From Saccharicrinis sp963677245 (GTDB lineage: Bacteria; Bacteroidota; Bacteroidia; Bacteroidales; Marinilabiliaceae): DNA of 64,000 nt. The position numbers and the translations under genes were made by a program. Positions within the stretch are counted from its first letter, which is position 1; each line of letters begins with the position of its first letter. The notes under the pieces were generated by a model, which saw only the letters and a program-made list of their open reading frames with translations, was not told the origin of the DNA and made no database searches. Location of the stretch: the NCBI GenBank assembly GCA_963677245.1, contig OY781921.1, positions 2,728,001 to 2,792,000 on the forward strand, read 5' to 3'. Below, piece by piece: positions 8,026 through 17,839 of the stretch.

Positions 8026-10878
8026 ATGAGGAATTCTATATTTCATTATCTATTAAAATGCATACTATATGGCTTGTTAGGCTTTTGGGGAGTTAATATA
8101 AATGGGCAGCTACAGGAAAAACTCAATACTTTTGAATATGAATTCTACGGCGAAAAACTGTTTATTCAAACTGATCGTGAAGAATATTTTACCGGCGACA
8201 CACTTTGGTTTAGTGCCTGGTTAACTGATGACAATTTTCATTATGCAGAAGAAGGCGAAAAAATTCTATATCTGGAATTATCTTCAAAGTATTTACCCGC
8301 TGCATTAAAAAAAATGTTTAGAGTTGAACAGGGGAAAAGCTATGGTCAATTTCAAATACCTCAAAGTTTGATTGGAGGTAAGTTTACTTTAGCTGCCTAC
8401 ACCAGCCACATGCTTAAGCAAAGTCCTTACTTAGTTTTCAAAAAAGAAATCACATTATACAATTTACCTGTCTCAACTTCTAACAAAAAAACAAAAAGAC
8501 ATTCTGAAAACTCTATTCCTTCTCAAAACGAAAAACCGCTTGCTGCTAAAACAAAAAAAGCAAGTTTGCCGCTAGCTTTTAAAATCAGCTTTTTCCCAGA
8601 AGGAGGACAACTTGTGAATGGCGTCCCCAACCGAGTAGCTTTTCTTGCTGAAAACAGGTCTGGAAAAAACCATCAATTCACCGGGAAAATCATTAATAAA
8701 AAGGGTGAGTTTGTAGCCTATTTAGCTCCTGAATTTAATAACAAAGGCTCTTTTAGTTTTACACCGGATATCGAAGATCAATACACCGCAAAAATATTTT
8801 TGGATTCGGGAGATACACTTGCTTTTGAATTGCCACACATTCTTGAAAATGGTTTTACAATGCAAGTAGATAACAAATATAATAGCGACGATTTATTAAT
8901 AAAAATCCAGTGTTCTCCTGAACTTCTGGGATCAGAAACTTTGCTTAGTGTCGTTCAACGATACAACGTTCTGCATCTGCATAAGCAAAAGATGGACAAA
9001 ACAGAGACCTATATTAAAATACCTAAATCCAATCTTCCTGGAGGTATTATTCAGTTTACCTTATTTGACCCTCAATTTAAACCACATTGCGAAAGATTGG
9101 TTTTTATGCCTAAGGTAAATAAGCTAAACATCCATTTAACAAATAAGGATGGAGAAATGGAAATTTATAGTACCGATAGCTTAAATCGACCTATGTCGGG
9201 AAGTTTTGCACTTTCTGTTACTAGCCAATCTTTTATAAACGACACCAGTAAAACTGCTCCGAATATAATTTACCATACATACTTGCATTCTGAAATACCA
9301 GGCTTAGAAAAAGATTGCTCCTTTTTTTTCAAAAATGACAAAGCATCGCATTATAAAAGAGAGCTAAGCATGCTTACCAATGCATGGCGAAAATATACCT
9401 GGAATGAGGTTTCTAATGCTGTAGAATCAGATCAAGAAAAGTCATTTGAAGAAGGTTTTTATTTTAATGGTCGGCTAAAAAATCGTTATTCGAAAAAAGA
9501 TGTGCCAGACAACACCATTCTTAATATGGTTAATTTTGCAGGTCGCAACTTAGTATTCTCTCATCAACTTGCATTAAACGATTCAGGCTATTTTTCTTTA
9601 CCTCTGGAATTCTTTAATGGCTCAAAGGATATTTTAATTCAAGCCAAGGATGAAAAAAAAGACAGATTGCTTAATAACATCAATCTTGAGTTGGAGTCTA
9701 ATATGATCATTGATCACTCATACAATCCAATGGGAAATACTTCTGAAGTTGGAAAAAAAACGATACCGCAAAAAATAAACATGAAGGAGATTCAGGCAGC
9801 AAAAACAACGCCCCTTCTTTCTAATAAAAAACTCAACATTATCGATAAAATTCAGAAAAATGAGTTTTTTGTAGATACAAGTGATGTTCTCCTGAAATCT
9901 ATTGATATTGAAAAGGTATGGCGAAAAAGCAAGGTGGAAAAAATGCAAGATCGTTTTGGCTCTGAAGATTATATTATCCCTTCAACCAGTATTGCTTTAA
10001 CTGAAGAAAAAAATAAGTGGAACACCGGTTTATTTAGCATTTTGGATAAAGTAATTGACGACATTAAGGTTAGAGTTGAAAATGCCGGACCAACAAATGG
10101 CGAACTAAAAATTGCCAACATATTAGGTCCTACAAAGGATAGAAAATTGGAAGAATCCAATATTGATGCTTCTAACCAAACATCAAGAACCGATCCTTTC
10201 AAAAACTTATCTTTTACCCAAATGACTTCAATGGATGCAAACGACTACGACTATAGCAGGCAGTTTTATAGATTATTATACAATGGAAGTACGAATAACC
10301 GTTTATATTTTTATGTAGATGGAGAATTGGCCGGATCGACCAATCACCTGGGGCAAATTGAATGGCTAAAGGATGACTACATCGCAACAATGGATGTAAA
10401 ACAGATTAAATCCATTGGAGTAATTACAAATCCCAAAATATCACCCCTTGTTGATCTATCCACTGAAAGAAAAATGGAAGATGAATTATATTGCATGCCT
10501 AAATACGTTCCTTACTATCTGGCTAACGATCCTATTCTGTATCAACCCGCTTCAAAAGAAATAATCATTTCTGTTAAAACAAAAACAGGGCAAGGCATCT
10601 TTCAGCAAACGATTATTGAAAATACCATGCGCTTGATACTACATGGTTTTACATCTCCTAAAAAGTTTTATATTCCTTCCGACGACAGAATAGATTACAA
10701 GCAATTACTGAACCAACCCACTATATACTGGAATCCACATATTGTAACCAACAATAATGGAAAAGCCATTGTTCAGCTTCCTTTTTCTTTAAATAAAGAA
10801 TGTAAAGTCACCATTAATGGGATATCGTTTAATGGTATTCCCGGATATTATTCGTCTACTACTGTAACTGAGGAATAA
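8026..10878 (+). CDS. MG2-like large secreted protein, copy 2
   Basis: 950-residue paralogue of the preceding gene, colinear along its length. Signal peptide about 1-28 (LLGFWGVNINGQ). It shares EKLFIQTDREEYFTGDTLWF, SFFPEGGQLVNGVPNRVAF, MLTNAWRKYTWNE and TIYWNPHIVTNNNGKAIVQL. It differs by Lys/Ser-rich insertions near 155-185 and an extra stretch near 685-735 before the motif FYRLLYNGSTNNRLYFYVDG. The two copies arose by an old tandem duplication: protein motifs are kept while much of the DNA has diverged. Its stop codon (10876-10878) directly abuts the stop codon of the convergent tsaE gene, leaving no room for an intergenic terminator. Confidence 0.8.
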   Translation: MRNSIFHYLLKCILYGLLGFWGVNINGQLQEKLNTFEYEFYGEKLFIQTDREEYFTGDTLWFSAWLTDDNFHYAEEGEKILYLELSSKYLPAALKKMFRVEQGKSYGQFQIPQSLIGGKFTLAAYTSHMLKQSPYLVFKKEITLYNLPVSTSNKKTKRHSENSIPSQNEKPLAAKTKKASLPLAFKISFFPEGGQLVNGVPNRVAFLAENRSGKNHQFTGKIINKKGEFVAYLAPEFNNKGSFSFTPDIEDQYTAKIFLDSGDTLAFELPHILENGFTMQVDNKYNSDDLLIKIQCSPELLGSETLLSVVQRYNVLHLHKQKMDKTETYIKIPKSNLPGGIIQFTLFDPQFKPHCERLVFMPKVNKLNIHLTNKDGEMEIYSTDSLNRPMSGSFALSVTSQSFINDTSKTAPNIIYHTYLHSEIPGLEKDCSFFFKNDKASHYKRELSMLTNAWRKYTWNEVSNAVESDQEKSFEEGFYFNGRLKNRYSKKDVPDNTILNMVNFAGRNLVFSHQLALNDSGYFSLPLEFFNGSKDILIQAKDEKKDRLLNNINLELESNMIIDHSYNPMGNTSEVGKKTIPQKINMKEIQAAKTTPLLSNKKLNIIDKIQKNEFFVDTSDVLLKSIDIEKVWRKSKVEKMQDRFGSEDYIIPSTSIALTEEKNKWNTGLFSILDKVIDDIKVRVENAGPTNGELKIANILGPTKDRKLEESNIDASNQTSRTDPFKNLSFTQMTSMDANDYDYSRQFYRLLYNGSTNNRLYFYVDGELAGSTNHLGQIEWLKDDYIATMDVKQIKSIGVITNPKISPLVDLSTERKMEDELYCMPKYVPYYLANDPILYQPASKEIIISVKTKTGQGIFQQTIIENTMRLILHGFTSPKKFYIPSDDRIDYKQLLNQPTIYWNPHIVTNNNGKAIVQLPFSLNKECKVTINGISFNGIPGYYSSTTVTEE

Positions 10879-11301
10879 TTATGGTTTAGACACCTTTATT
10901 TCGCGTGAAAAATCATCTAAAACTGTCACGCTTACATCATATCTTTTTTGAGGTAAAAGGGATGCTATTTTCTCTGGCCATTCCACAAAGCAATAACTGT
11001 TGGAGTAGAAATAATCTTCGTACCCCAGGTCAAAGGCTTCTTCTTCTTCCTTTAAACGATAAAAATCAAAGTGATAAACCGAATCTTCTTCTTCGGTATT
11101 GTATTCGTTTACAATGGCAAACGAAGGGCTATTGACCACGTCCACCACATTTAATTTTCTACATAATGCCTGAATAAAAGTTGTTTTACCGGCTCCCATA
11201 GAACCATAAAAACAAAATACCGCAGGTTCTTTAAATGTGTTTAAAAATTCTCCCGCAATTTCATCCAGTTTATCCAATGATGGAATATTAAACGTATACA
11301 T
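10879..11301 (-). CDS. tsaE: tRNA threonylcarbamoyladenosine biosynthesis ATPase TsaE
   Basis: 140 residues, the usual size of TsaE (YjeE). Walker A motif GSMGAGKT at residues 33-40, then FIQALCRKL, the SPSFAIVNEY motif that follows switch regions in this family, YHFDFYRL and FVEWPEKI. TsaE is the P-loop ATPase that works with TsaB and TsaD to make t6A37 in ANN-decoding tRNAs in the cytoplasm. It starts 3 bases after the porX stop, so it is the last gene of the porW-porX-tsaE transcription unit. A porX-tsaE link is, from memory, common in Bacteroidota. Confidence 0.95.
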   Translation of the reverse strand: MYTFNIPSLDKLDEIAGEFLNTFKEPAVFCFYGSMGAGKTTFIQALCRKLNVVDVVNSPSFAIVNEYNTEEEDSVYHFDFYRLKEEEEAFDLGYEDYFYSNSYCFVEWPEKIASLLPQKRYDVSVTVLDDFSREIKVSKP

Positions 11302-11304
11302 ATG

Positions 11305-12870
11305 CTAACTATTCTTCGGTGTAACAACAACATAAGGAATTAACATTTCTTCCATAGAAATTCCTCCATGTTGAAAAGTATCCTTGTAATAACTCACGTA
11401 ATGGTTATAATTGTTTGGATAAGCTAAAAAATCATCATTGGTTGCAAAAATATAACTTGTTGAGACATTTACCTTAGGTAATTGTAATTCTTCCGGCTTA
11501 GAACCTGCAAAAACATCTTTTGCTTTAAATGCCAGGTTTTTACCTTGCTTATATCTCAGGTTTGTATTGGTATTTCTATCTCCAACTACTTTTAAAGCAT
11601 TTTTTACACGAATTGTTCCGTGATCGGTAGTGATAATTACTTTTACATTTTCAGATTCCAGCTTTTGCAGCAAATCTTTCATTACCGAATGCAAAAACCA
11701 GGATTTACTCAGCGAACGATAAGCAGACTCATCATAAGCCAACTCTTTAATCATTTTACTTTCCGTACGTGCATGCGATAACATATCTACAAAATTAAAC
11801 ACCACTACCGAAAGATCGCTGCTGATAAGTTGGTTGTAATTATCCATTAATTGCTTTCCGGATTCCAAATCTTTAACCTTACTGTAATGGTAAGAATAAT
11901 CCTTACGGAAGCGCTCCATAAAAGTACCAATCAATTCTTCTTCGTATTGATTTTTACTACCCTCTTCATGTTCATCTAACCAATATTGAGGAAACATGCT
12001 TTTAATTTGTGCCGGCATTAAACCGGAAAACAAACTATTACGGGCATATTGCGTTGCTGTAGGCAAAATACTGCAGTATAACTCTTCTTTATCTAAACGA
12101 AATGATTTCAGAACTTCCGGCTTAATCATTAACCATTGATCAAACCTAAAATTATCAATGACCAGCATCACTACTTTCTCCCCATTATCCAGCATGGGCA
12201 AAGTAACTTCTTTCATCAATTGATTGGATAACAAAGGTGCATTATCATCCGAATTATTAACCCAATCTACATAATTCCGTTTTATAAATTTGGTGAAAGC
12301 ATGGTTCGCCTCACTCTTTTGCATTTTGAGCACCTCATCCATCTCTCCCTTGGTTTCCTCCAGTTCAATTTCCCAGTAAACGAGCTGTTTGTATACTTCC
12401 GACCAATCTTTGTATGAATAGGAATCATTTATTTTCAGGCCTATTTTCCCAAACTCTGTTTGATAACTGCTGGTTGTTTTTTCGGCGACTAATCTACGCT
12501 GATCAACATGTTTTTTAATGGTTAGTAATATTTGGTTAGGATTAACCGGCTTAATTAAATAATCTGATATTTTACTACCAATGGCCTGATCCATTATATC
12601 CTCTTCTTCACTCTTGGTAATCATGACCACTGGAACCTCCGGCATTTTATTTTTTAGCATACTTAATATTTCCAGACCATTCAATCCGGGCATATTTTCG
12701 TCCAAAAAAATCAAATCAAATCGTGCTTCATCTACCATGTCCAAGGCATCCTGACCGTTGGTAGCAGTTTGCACAGCAAATCCTTTTTCGGTTAAATAAA
12801 GAATATGAGCTTTTAATAAATCGATTTCATCATCCACCCATAAAATATGTACTTTCTTAGGATCTACCAT
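11305..12870 (-). CDS. porX: T9SS regulator PorX (receiver plus alkaline-phosphatase-like domain)
   Basis: 521 residues from the ATG at 12870 (MVDPKKVHILWVDDE). An in-frame ATG 20 codons upstream lies inside porW and is not used in this model; the chosen start leaves 10 bases after porW. Receiver domain about 1-120 with D13, D14, phosphoacceptor D57 (FLDENMPG), switch T/S and K in LIKPVNP. A helical linker leads to a PglZ/alkaline phosphatase superfamily domain (about 200-521) with metal-site residues in VVMLVIDNFRFDQW, the nucleophile threonine in TATQYARNSLFSG, ITTDHGTIRVKN and the late QHGG. In Porphyromonas gingivalis PorX, with the kinase PorY and sigma factor SigP, controls T9SS genes and binds PorL. 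No porY is visible here. Confidence 0.95.
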   Translation of the reverse strand: MVDPKKVHILWVDDEIDLLKAHILYLTEKGFAVQTATNGQDALDMVDEARFDLIFLDENMPGLNGLEILSMLKNKMPEVPVVMITKSEEEDIMDQAIGSKISDYLIKPVNPNQILLTIKKHVDQRRLVAEKTTSSYQTEFGKIGLKINDSYSYKDWSEVYKQLVYWEIELEETKGEMDEVLKMQKSEANHAFTKFIKRNYVDWVNNSDDNAPLLSNQLMKEVTLPMLDNGEKVVMLVIDNFRFDQWLMIKPEVLKSFRLDKEELYCSILPTATQYARNSLFSGLMPAQIKSMFPQYWLDEHEEGSKNQYEEELIGTFMERFRKDYSYHYSKVKDLESGKQLMDNYNQLISSDLSVVVFNFVDMLSHARTESKMIKELAYDESAYRSLSKSWFLHSVMKDLLQKLESENVKVIITTDHGTIRVKNALKVVGDRNTNTNLRYKQGKNLAFKAKDVFAGSKPEELQLPKVNVSTSYIFATNDDFLAYPNNYNHYVSYYKDTFQHGGISMEEMLIPYVVVTPKNS

Positions 12871-12880
12871 TGTGTCGGTT

Positions 12881-15800
12881 TTAATAATTGGTTTTATAGA
12901 ATTTTTGATAAGCCTCAAACTTAGATTCATTTGTTAGTTTAAGGTAATTATCATTGGTAATAGCCCACATATAATGCTGCGTTCTGGAAATTTCGCGCAT
13001 TAAAAAGCTATTACTATTAATTTTAGTAAGGTAACTTTTAGCCTCCGCTGCAGAAGCAAAACCACTGGCCATAATATAGAAATAGTCCTTGGCTTTTTCT
13101 CCTGACTCAACGGTATACTTTCCTTTGAACGTGTTCTTTGTATAGTTTCCAAAAATCATCGCCATCCTTTTGGTATCGATGTGACCAGCTTTAAAGAGAA
13201 TAATCGCTTTATGCATTCCTTGTTCAAAAACAAAAGTGCTTTCTTGTGAAGGTGTCGTATTCTCCTTTGCAACCTCAACTTTAGTTTGAGTTGTTTCTGT
13301 AACCGGAGTTTGAGTTGTTTGATTTTCTGGAACTGCTATCTCTTGCACATTCTGCTGTTGTGTATTTTGCTTTTGAGTTTCTTCTTCCTTTTTCCTGGCC
13401 TCTTCTTTAGCTCTCTTTTCATCTTCCTTTTTCTTTCGCTCCGCCTCTATTGCTTTTCTTTCCGCTTCCAGACGTTCTCTTTTCAAATTCTCAAATGCAT
13501 CTGCTGACAAATAGTTTTCAGCAAAAAACACATCGTATCCATCCTTATCTCCGGAAGAAAGCAAATACTCCAAGTTTTTGTCATGGATTACGTATAGCTT
13601 TTTGTCCTTTAGCTCATCAACATCAAAAATCTCATTTCTTTCTCTTATGGAGTAGAAATAATCTAACGCCTCTAATCTATTGTTAAAGCCAGATACAGTA
13701 AAGACAGGTGTTCCATCTGGAAGTTTTTGCTGTCCCATTTCATAATCATCGAGCAAGAACTTAGAAAAGTTATAATCAGCAATATTAAACTTCAACCTGT
13801 TAAGATCTGCTTCGGGGTTTACCAACAAAATCAGACCGTGTGGTGCTTTATGATTCACTTCGTAGGCTGTCGCAATATCCTCGGCCAAGCCTGTGTTGCC
13901 TATTGCTTTTTGCTCTTCGGCGAAAGCATCATTTCTTCGGGCCACCAAATTTGAACTTACAGCTCCTTTAACCGGAGTTCTACCTTCAGTGTACAACTTA
14001 AGCATTTCAATGGCTAAAGGCGTAACTTCACTATTCGGAAAATTATCCTTTATTTCTGTCAGCTCACCAGTAAATCCTTTTAAGTTTCCTAGTTTAGCAT
14101 TGGAAAGTGCAGCCAATAATTTAAACTTAGGTAGTAATTCATTCTCACTATCTAATTTTTCTGCTTTTTCAAGATTGGCTAAAGGCGTTGCAAATTCATT
14201 AAACAAATAATCGGTATAACTTTGCTGATACAATTCTTCCAACTGCTTATTACGTGCATCTCTTTTCTTAAAGTAATCAGGATCATTCAAGAAAGCCGTA
14301 AATTCTCCTTCTGGAAATTCTTTAATCAGCTGATTTTTAATTTTGGCCATTCCCACAGCATCTCCCTGAACCTCATAACACAAATAAAGATTCATCAATG
14401 CATCTTCTTTGTAATACCCATCAGGATAACGTGTTCTTAGTTCATCAAAAGCTTTTATAGCGTTTGGAATATCTAATAATTCATCTTTATAAATCAGTCC
14501 CTGATTTAACAATCCATCCTGAATCTTTTTATTGGCCACTATTAAATCTTCAGGCGACGTTGGTAAATTCTTTAAATAGGCTTCGCGTTGCAATGGGTCA
14601 TTAGCTTTTTCCTTATCAATAGCCTGTTGTATGGCCTCGTTTGCAATTGAATCACTTCCCGGCAAATCTTCTCCAAAAACGTCATCCGGATTGGAAATAT
14701 CCTTAGGTTCCTCAATAACCACCTGCTTATTAGCTCTACGCCAGTTATCCTCAAGCTTTCTACTTCCCCAACGTTTCTCGAATTCCATTTTACCCATTCC
14801 TACTGAAGTAGGGTTATAGAAATACCAGTTCCCTGTATTATTTTGTTGATTTATCGCCTGAGTAACCGATGGATCGTAAAAAGAATTACCGCTCTGCTCT
14901 TCTTCCTGGCTCTTTTTCTCTTCTTCCTGACGAATCTTTTCCTGTTCGATAAGTTGATCGATAAAAGCCAGCTTTTGTTGCTCAGGCATAGATGCCACCA
15001 TTATTAAACTATCCTGAATCTCCACCTGGTTGATGTTATCCACCAGGTCTGATAAACTACCATGCCTCTCCTTAATTCTATCCAATCCCGGATAGGTTTC
15101 ATTCAGATTTACGACAGCCGTATCTAAATAATAAAAAGCCGGCTTATAAGAAGGTTTGTCGTAGTATATTTCTGAAATTTCAAAATAGGATAGTCCTTTC
15201 TGGTGATTGTTATTCTGGCTTCTCTCAATAGATAAAAGAAAGTTATCCTTCGCAAGATCTTCTTGTTCTTCGGCTTTATAAGCCATCGCTAAAGCATAAT
15301 AAATTTGATCTTCGTAATCCATATTTCGCTTATCGCGCAACAACTTACGAATCTCTTTTTTTACAGCTTCCAAACCACCCTCTTCAAACAAAATTCCTGC
15401 TCTGTTTACTTTAGCATTAAATGCCATTTCGTACGGAGGATTAGATTTGATGACCGCCTCGTATGCTTTGACGGCATTTACATATTCGCCTTGTTTATGA
15501 TAGAGTTGTGCCAAAATAAAGTTAAACCTTCTTCTGTAGTATTTCGACCAGGCTCCTTCCACAGCTTCTTTCATAAGTGGAATAGCTTTTTCATACATTT
15601 CCTGACGAATGTAGAAGTCAGCATAAGTTGCAGCAAATAGGCCAAACAGACTGGATGGAGCTTTTCCTTCCAGATCGTACTCCTCCAATAGAATTTTAGC
15701 TAGTGCAAAATCATTCAATTCCAAAGCAGTTCTTGCATTCCAAATTTCAGCTTCATACCATTCCGGACCTGTCTGAAACTCTCTGAACATATAAGCAAAA

Positions 15801-16252
15801 GTTTGCTGCGCCTGGTAATATTCTTTTTTATAAAATTGACTTTTACCAATCAAGAGATAAGCATTGTCCACCCATTTATTGAATTCATTCTGGCTTAAGA
15901 ACTTTTTGTATTTTATCGACTGATCATCCCTCCTTTTTTCTGGCTTTTTTCGAATAGAGTGCTTTTTAATTAACTTAGTTCCCTTTTCAATTGCCCTGTC
16001 CATCTGACTTGAAGCCATTTGCTCACTGCCTTCTTTGGATTCAGGAAACACAGCCAGCACCTGCGAATAATCATCTTTATTTCCATCCTCAATTGCTTTA
16101 GTCCCTTCTTTAAAACTCTCATTCCCATTAAAAAAGACATTATAGTGAGCAGTCAGGTTATGATATCCTCTGCTTAAACGAGTATTTCGTTTAGTAGAAC
16201 ACCCCCACATAACTATCAGCAATATCAGAAAATATGTTTTTTTAAAATTCAT
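12881..16252 (-). CDS. porW: T9SS TPR lipoprotein PorW/SprE
   Basis: 1123 residues from the ATG at 16252, which gives a lipoprotein signal (lipobox VMWGC, lipidated C18); the open frame extends 61 codons further upstream but without a signal. The family start NTRLSRGYHNLTAHYNVFFN is typical of SprE/PorW, an outer-membrane lipoprotein needed for T9SS assembly and gliding that links the PorKN ring to the translocon. TPR-like helical repeats fill about residues 110-430 and 600-800. A charged Glu/Lys coiled coil lies near 915-965, followed by a Gln/Thr/Pro-rich linker. The C-terminal 115 residues look like a small SPOR/DUF-type domain (ASGFASAAEAKSYLTKIN). It is the promoter-proximal gene of porW-porX-tsaE. 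Confidence 0.92.
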   Translation of the reverse strand: MNFKKTYFLILLIVMWGCSTKRNTRLSRGYHNLTAHYNVFFNGNESFKEGTKAIEDGNKDDYSQVLAVFPESKEGSEQMASSQMDRAIEKGTKLIKKHSIRKKPEKRRDDQSIKYKKFLSQNEFNKWVDNAYLLIGKSQFYKKEYYQAQQTFAYMFREFQTGPEWYEAEIWNARTALELNDFALAKILLEEYDLEGKAPSSLFGLFAATYADFYIRQEMYEKAIPLMKEAVEGAWSKYYRRRFNFILAQLYHKQGEYVNAVKAYEAVIKSNPPYEMAFNAKVNRAGILFEEGGLEAVKKEIRKLLRDKRNMDYEDQIYYALAMAYKAEEQEDLAKDNFLLSIERSQNNNHQKGLSYFEISEIYYDKPSYKPAFYYLDTAVVNLNETYPGLDRIKERHGSLSDLVDNINQVEIQDSLIMVASMPEQQKLAFIDQLIEQEKIRQEEEKKSQEEEQSGNSFYDPSVTQAINQQNNTGNWYFYNPTSVGMGKMEFEKRWGSRKLEDNWRRANKQVVIEEPKDISNPDDVFGEDLPGSDSIANEAIQQAIDKEKANDPLQREAYLKNLPTSPEDLIVANKKIQDGLLNQGLIYKDELLDIPNAIKAFDELRTRYPDGYYKEDALMNLYLCYEVQGDAVGMAKIKNQLIKEFPEGEFTAFLNDPDYFKKRDARNKQLEELYQQSYTDYLFNEFATPLANLEKAEKLDSENELLPKFKLLAALSNAKLGNLKGFTGELTEIKDNFPNSEVTPLAIEMLKLYTEGRTPVKGAVSSNLVARRNDAFAEEQKAIGNTGLAEDIATAYEVNHKAPHGLILLVNPEADLNRLKFNIADYNFSKFLLDDYEMGQQKLPDGTPVFTVSGFNNRLEALDYFYSIRERNEIFDVDELKDKKLYVIHDKNLEYLLSSGDKDGYDVFFAENYLSADAFENLKRERLEAERKAIEAERKKKEDEKRAKEEARKKEEETQKQNTQQQNVQEIAVPENQTTQTPVTETTQTKVEVAKENTTPSQESTFVFEQGMHKAIILFKAGHIDTKRMAMIFGNYTKNTFKGKYTVESGEKAKDYFYIMASGFASAAEAKSYLTKINSNSFLMREISRTQHYMWAITNDNYLKLTNESKFEAYQKFYKTNY

Positions 16253-16300
16253 TGTACAATTTTTAGGCAGGCCACCATCACAATTAAAACTATCTTTAAA

Positions 16301-16308
16301 CAAAAATA
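16301..16308 (-). promoter_or_regulatory. Possible -7 element for porW
   Basis: The minus strand reads TATTTTTG (TAnnTTTG) about 49 bases upstream of the porW ATG. A matching -33 TTTG at the usual distance was not found, so this is only a candidate in the 199-base divergent spacer between porW and the NtrC-type gene. Confidence 0.25.
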
Positions 16309-16451
16309 TTATATCAATCCTGTAAAAATACCTACTGCCCTCAAACAATTTTATATATTGTACCATCTTTTGGGAGAAGGCTGCTCTATTCGACCTGATC
16401 TTGATAACAAAAAGCAAATATATCTGAATTATCACAAAAAGTTAGCTATTA

Positions 16452-17804
16452 ATGAAAATTCATGTAGTAGAAGACGACCGGGTTTTTAATAAACTAATTG
16501 AACATTCATTGTCGTTAAATCCAGACTTTGAAATTGATACTTTTTTTGATGGAGAATCTTTCCTTAAGCAATTACCTGACGGCCCGGATTTGGTAACATT
16601 GGATTTAGGCCTACCTGATTACACTGGTGATGAAGTATTAAGACAAATAAAAAAGTATAATCCAGATATTGATGTCATTGTTATTTCCGGTCAGGATAGT
16701 ATTACTACAGCCGTTAATTTACTAAAAGAAGGTGCTTACGACTATATTACGAAAGATGAGAATATTAAAGATCGTCTTTTAAATAGCGTTAACAACATAA
16801 AAAACAAAAAACAGTTACTGGATGAAATCTCTCATTTAAAGAGTGAAATTGCCCATAAATATAATTTTGGAAATGCCATTATTGGTGACAGTCCGATTAT
16901 GCGGGAAGTATTTGCTTTGCTGGAAAAAGCGGTTAAAGTTCCCAACATCAATGTTTCTATCTACGGAGATACCGGAACAGGTAAAGAACTTGTAGCCAAA
17001 ACCATTCATTACAACTCTGTTCGCAAATCAAAACCTTTTATTGCAGTGAACATGGGAGCTATTCCTCGCGATTTAATAGAAAGTGAGTTATTCGGTCATG
17101 AGAAAGGAGCCTTTACAGGAGCCATCTTAACTAAAAAAGGAAAATTTGAAGAAGCAGAGGGTGGCACCATCTTTCTGGATGAAATTGGCGAAATGGATAT
17201 TAACCTGCAGGTAAAATTATTACGCGTGCTGCAGGAAAGAGAAATAACACGTGTTGGTAGTAATGAGGTGATTAAAGTAAATACCCGAATAATTACAGCT
17301 ACCAATAAAGACTTAATGGATGAAGTAAAAAAGGGTAATTTCAGGGAAGATCTTTATTATAGATTACTAGGTCTGCCCATTCATTTACCTCCTTTAAAAG
17401 ACAGGCAAAACGATATTATCACTTTAAGCCAGTTCTTTTTAAATAGTTTTTGCGAAGACAATAAACTAGAGCCAATGACTTTTACGTCCAGGGCTAAAAA
17501 GAAACTTTTGGGCTATGCTTTCCCAGGAAATGTACGCGAACTAAAAGCAATTATCGAATTAAGTGCCGTGATGGCAGGCAATCAAAAAATAGATGAAGAA
17601 AATATTCTTTTTAACTCTTCAAATACGGAACTGGATATTCTTGCCGAGGAGATGACACTAAAAGAATATACCGAAAGAATTATCAGGCACTACCTTCGTC
17701 AGTACGATAATAATGTTCTTAAGGTGGCCAAAAAACTGGATATTGGAAAATCCACCATTTACAATATGATTAAAAGAGAAAAAGAAAGTGATATAGAAAA
17801 ATAG
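16452..17804 (+). CDS. NtrC-type sigma-54-dependent response regulator
   Basis: 450 residues in three domains. Receiver about 1-118 with acidic E7/D8/D9 and phosphoacceptor D51 (VTLDLGLPDYTG). AAA+ central domain about 140-375 with Walker A GDTGTGKE (about 172-179), the sigma-54 contact loop GAFTGA (about 219-224), Walker B IFLDEIGEM and arginine-finger region FREDLYYRL. A Fis-type helix-turn-helix lies at about 420-446 (VLKVAKKLDIGKSTIYNMI). It activates sigma-54 promoters when phosphorylated. It is divergent from porW-porX-tsaE across 199 bases and could regulate that operon, but no -24/-12 element (TGGCAC-N5-TTGC) was recognised there. The cognate kinase is not in the window. Confidence 0.95.
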   Translation: MKIHVVEDDRVFNKLIEHSLSLNPDFEIDTFFDGESFLKQLPDGPDLVTLDLGLPDYTGDEVLRQIKKYNPDIDVIVISGQDSITTAVNLLKEGAYDYITKDENIKDRLLNSVNNIKNKKQLLDEISHLKSEIAHKYNFGNAIIGDSPIMREVFALLEKAVKVPNINVSIYGDTGTGKELVAKTIHYNSVRKSKPFIAVNMGAIPRDLIESELFGHEKGAFTGAILTKKGKFEEAEGGTIFLDEIGEMDINLQVKLLRVLQEREITRVGSNEVIKVNTRIITATNKDLMDEVKKGNFREDLYYRLLGLPIHLPPLKDRQNDIITLSQFFLNSFCEDNKLEPMTFTSRAKKKLLGYAFPGNVRELKAIIELSAVMAGNQKIDEENILFNSSNTELDILAEEMTLKEYTERIIRHYLRQYDNNVLKVAKKLDIGKSTIYNMIKREKESDIEK

Positions 17805-17831
17805 AATGGCTGCAGTTTAATATCTACAGCC
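17795..17831 (-). terminator. Terminator of CDGSH gene (minus strand)
   Basis: On the minus strand GGCTGTAG (17831-17824) pairs with CTGCAGCC (17815-17808) with one wobble, followed by ATTCTATTTTTC. It reaches into the last bases of the convergent NtrC-type gene. Confidence 0.5.
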
Positions 17832-17839
17832 TCACTCCT

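Noticed and set aside
12871..12930. 20-codon upstream extension of porX
   Set aside because: It lies inside the end of porW, and the ATG at 12870 gives the normal PorX N-terminus and length.
13286..13686. Plus-strand frames opposite porW
   Set aside because: Shadows of the Glu/Lys-rich coiled coil on the other strand.
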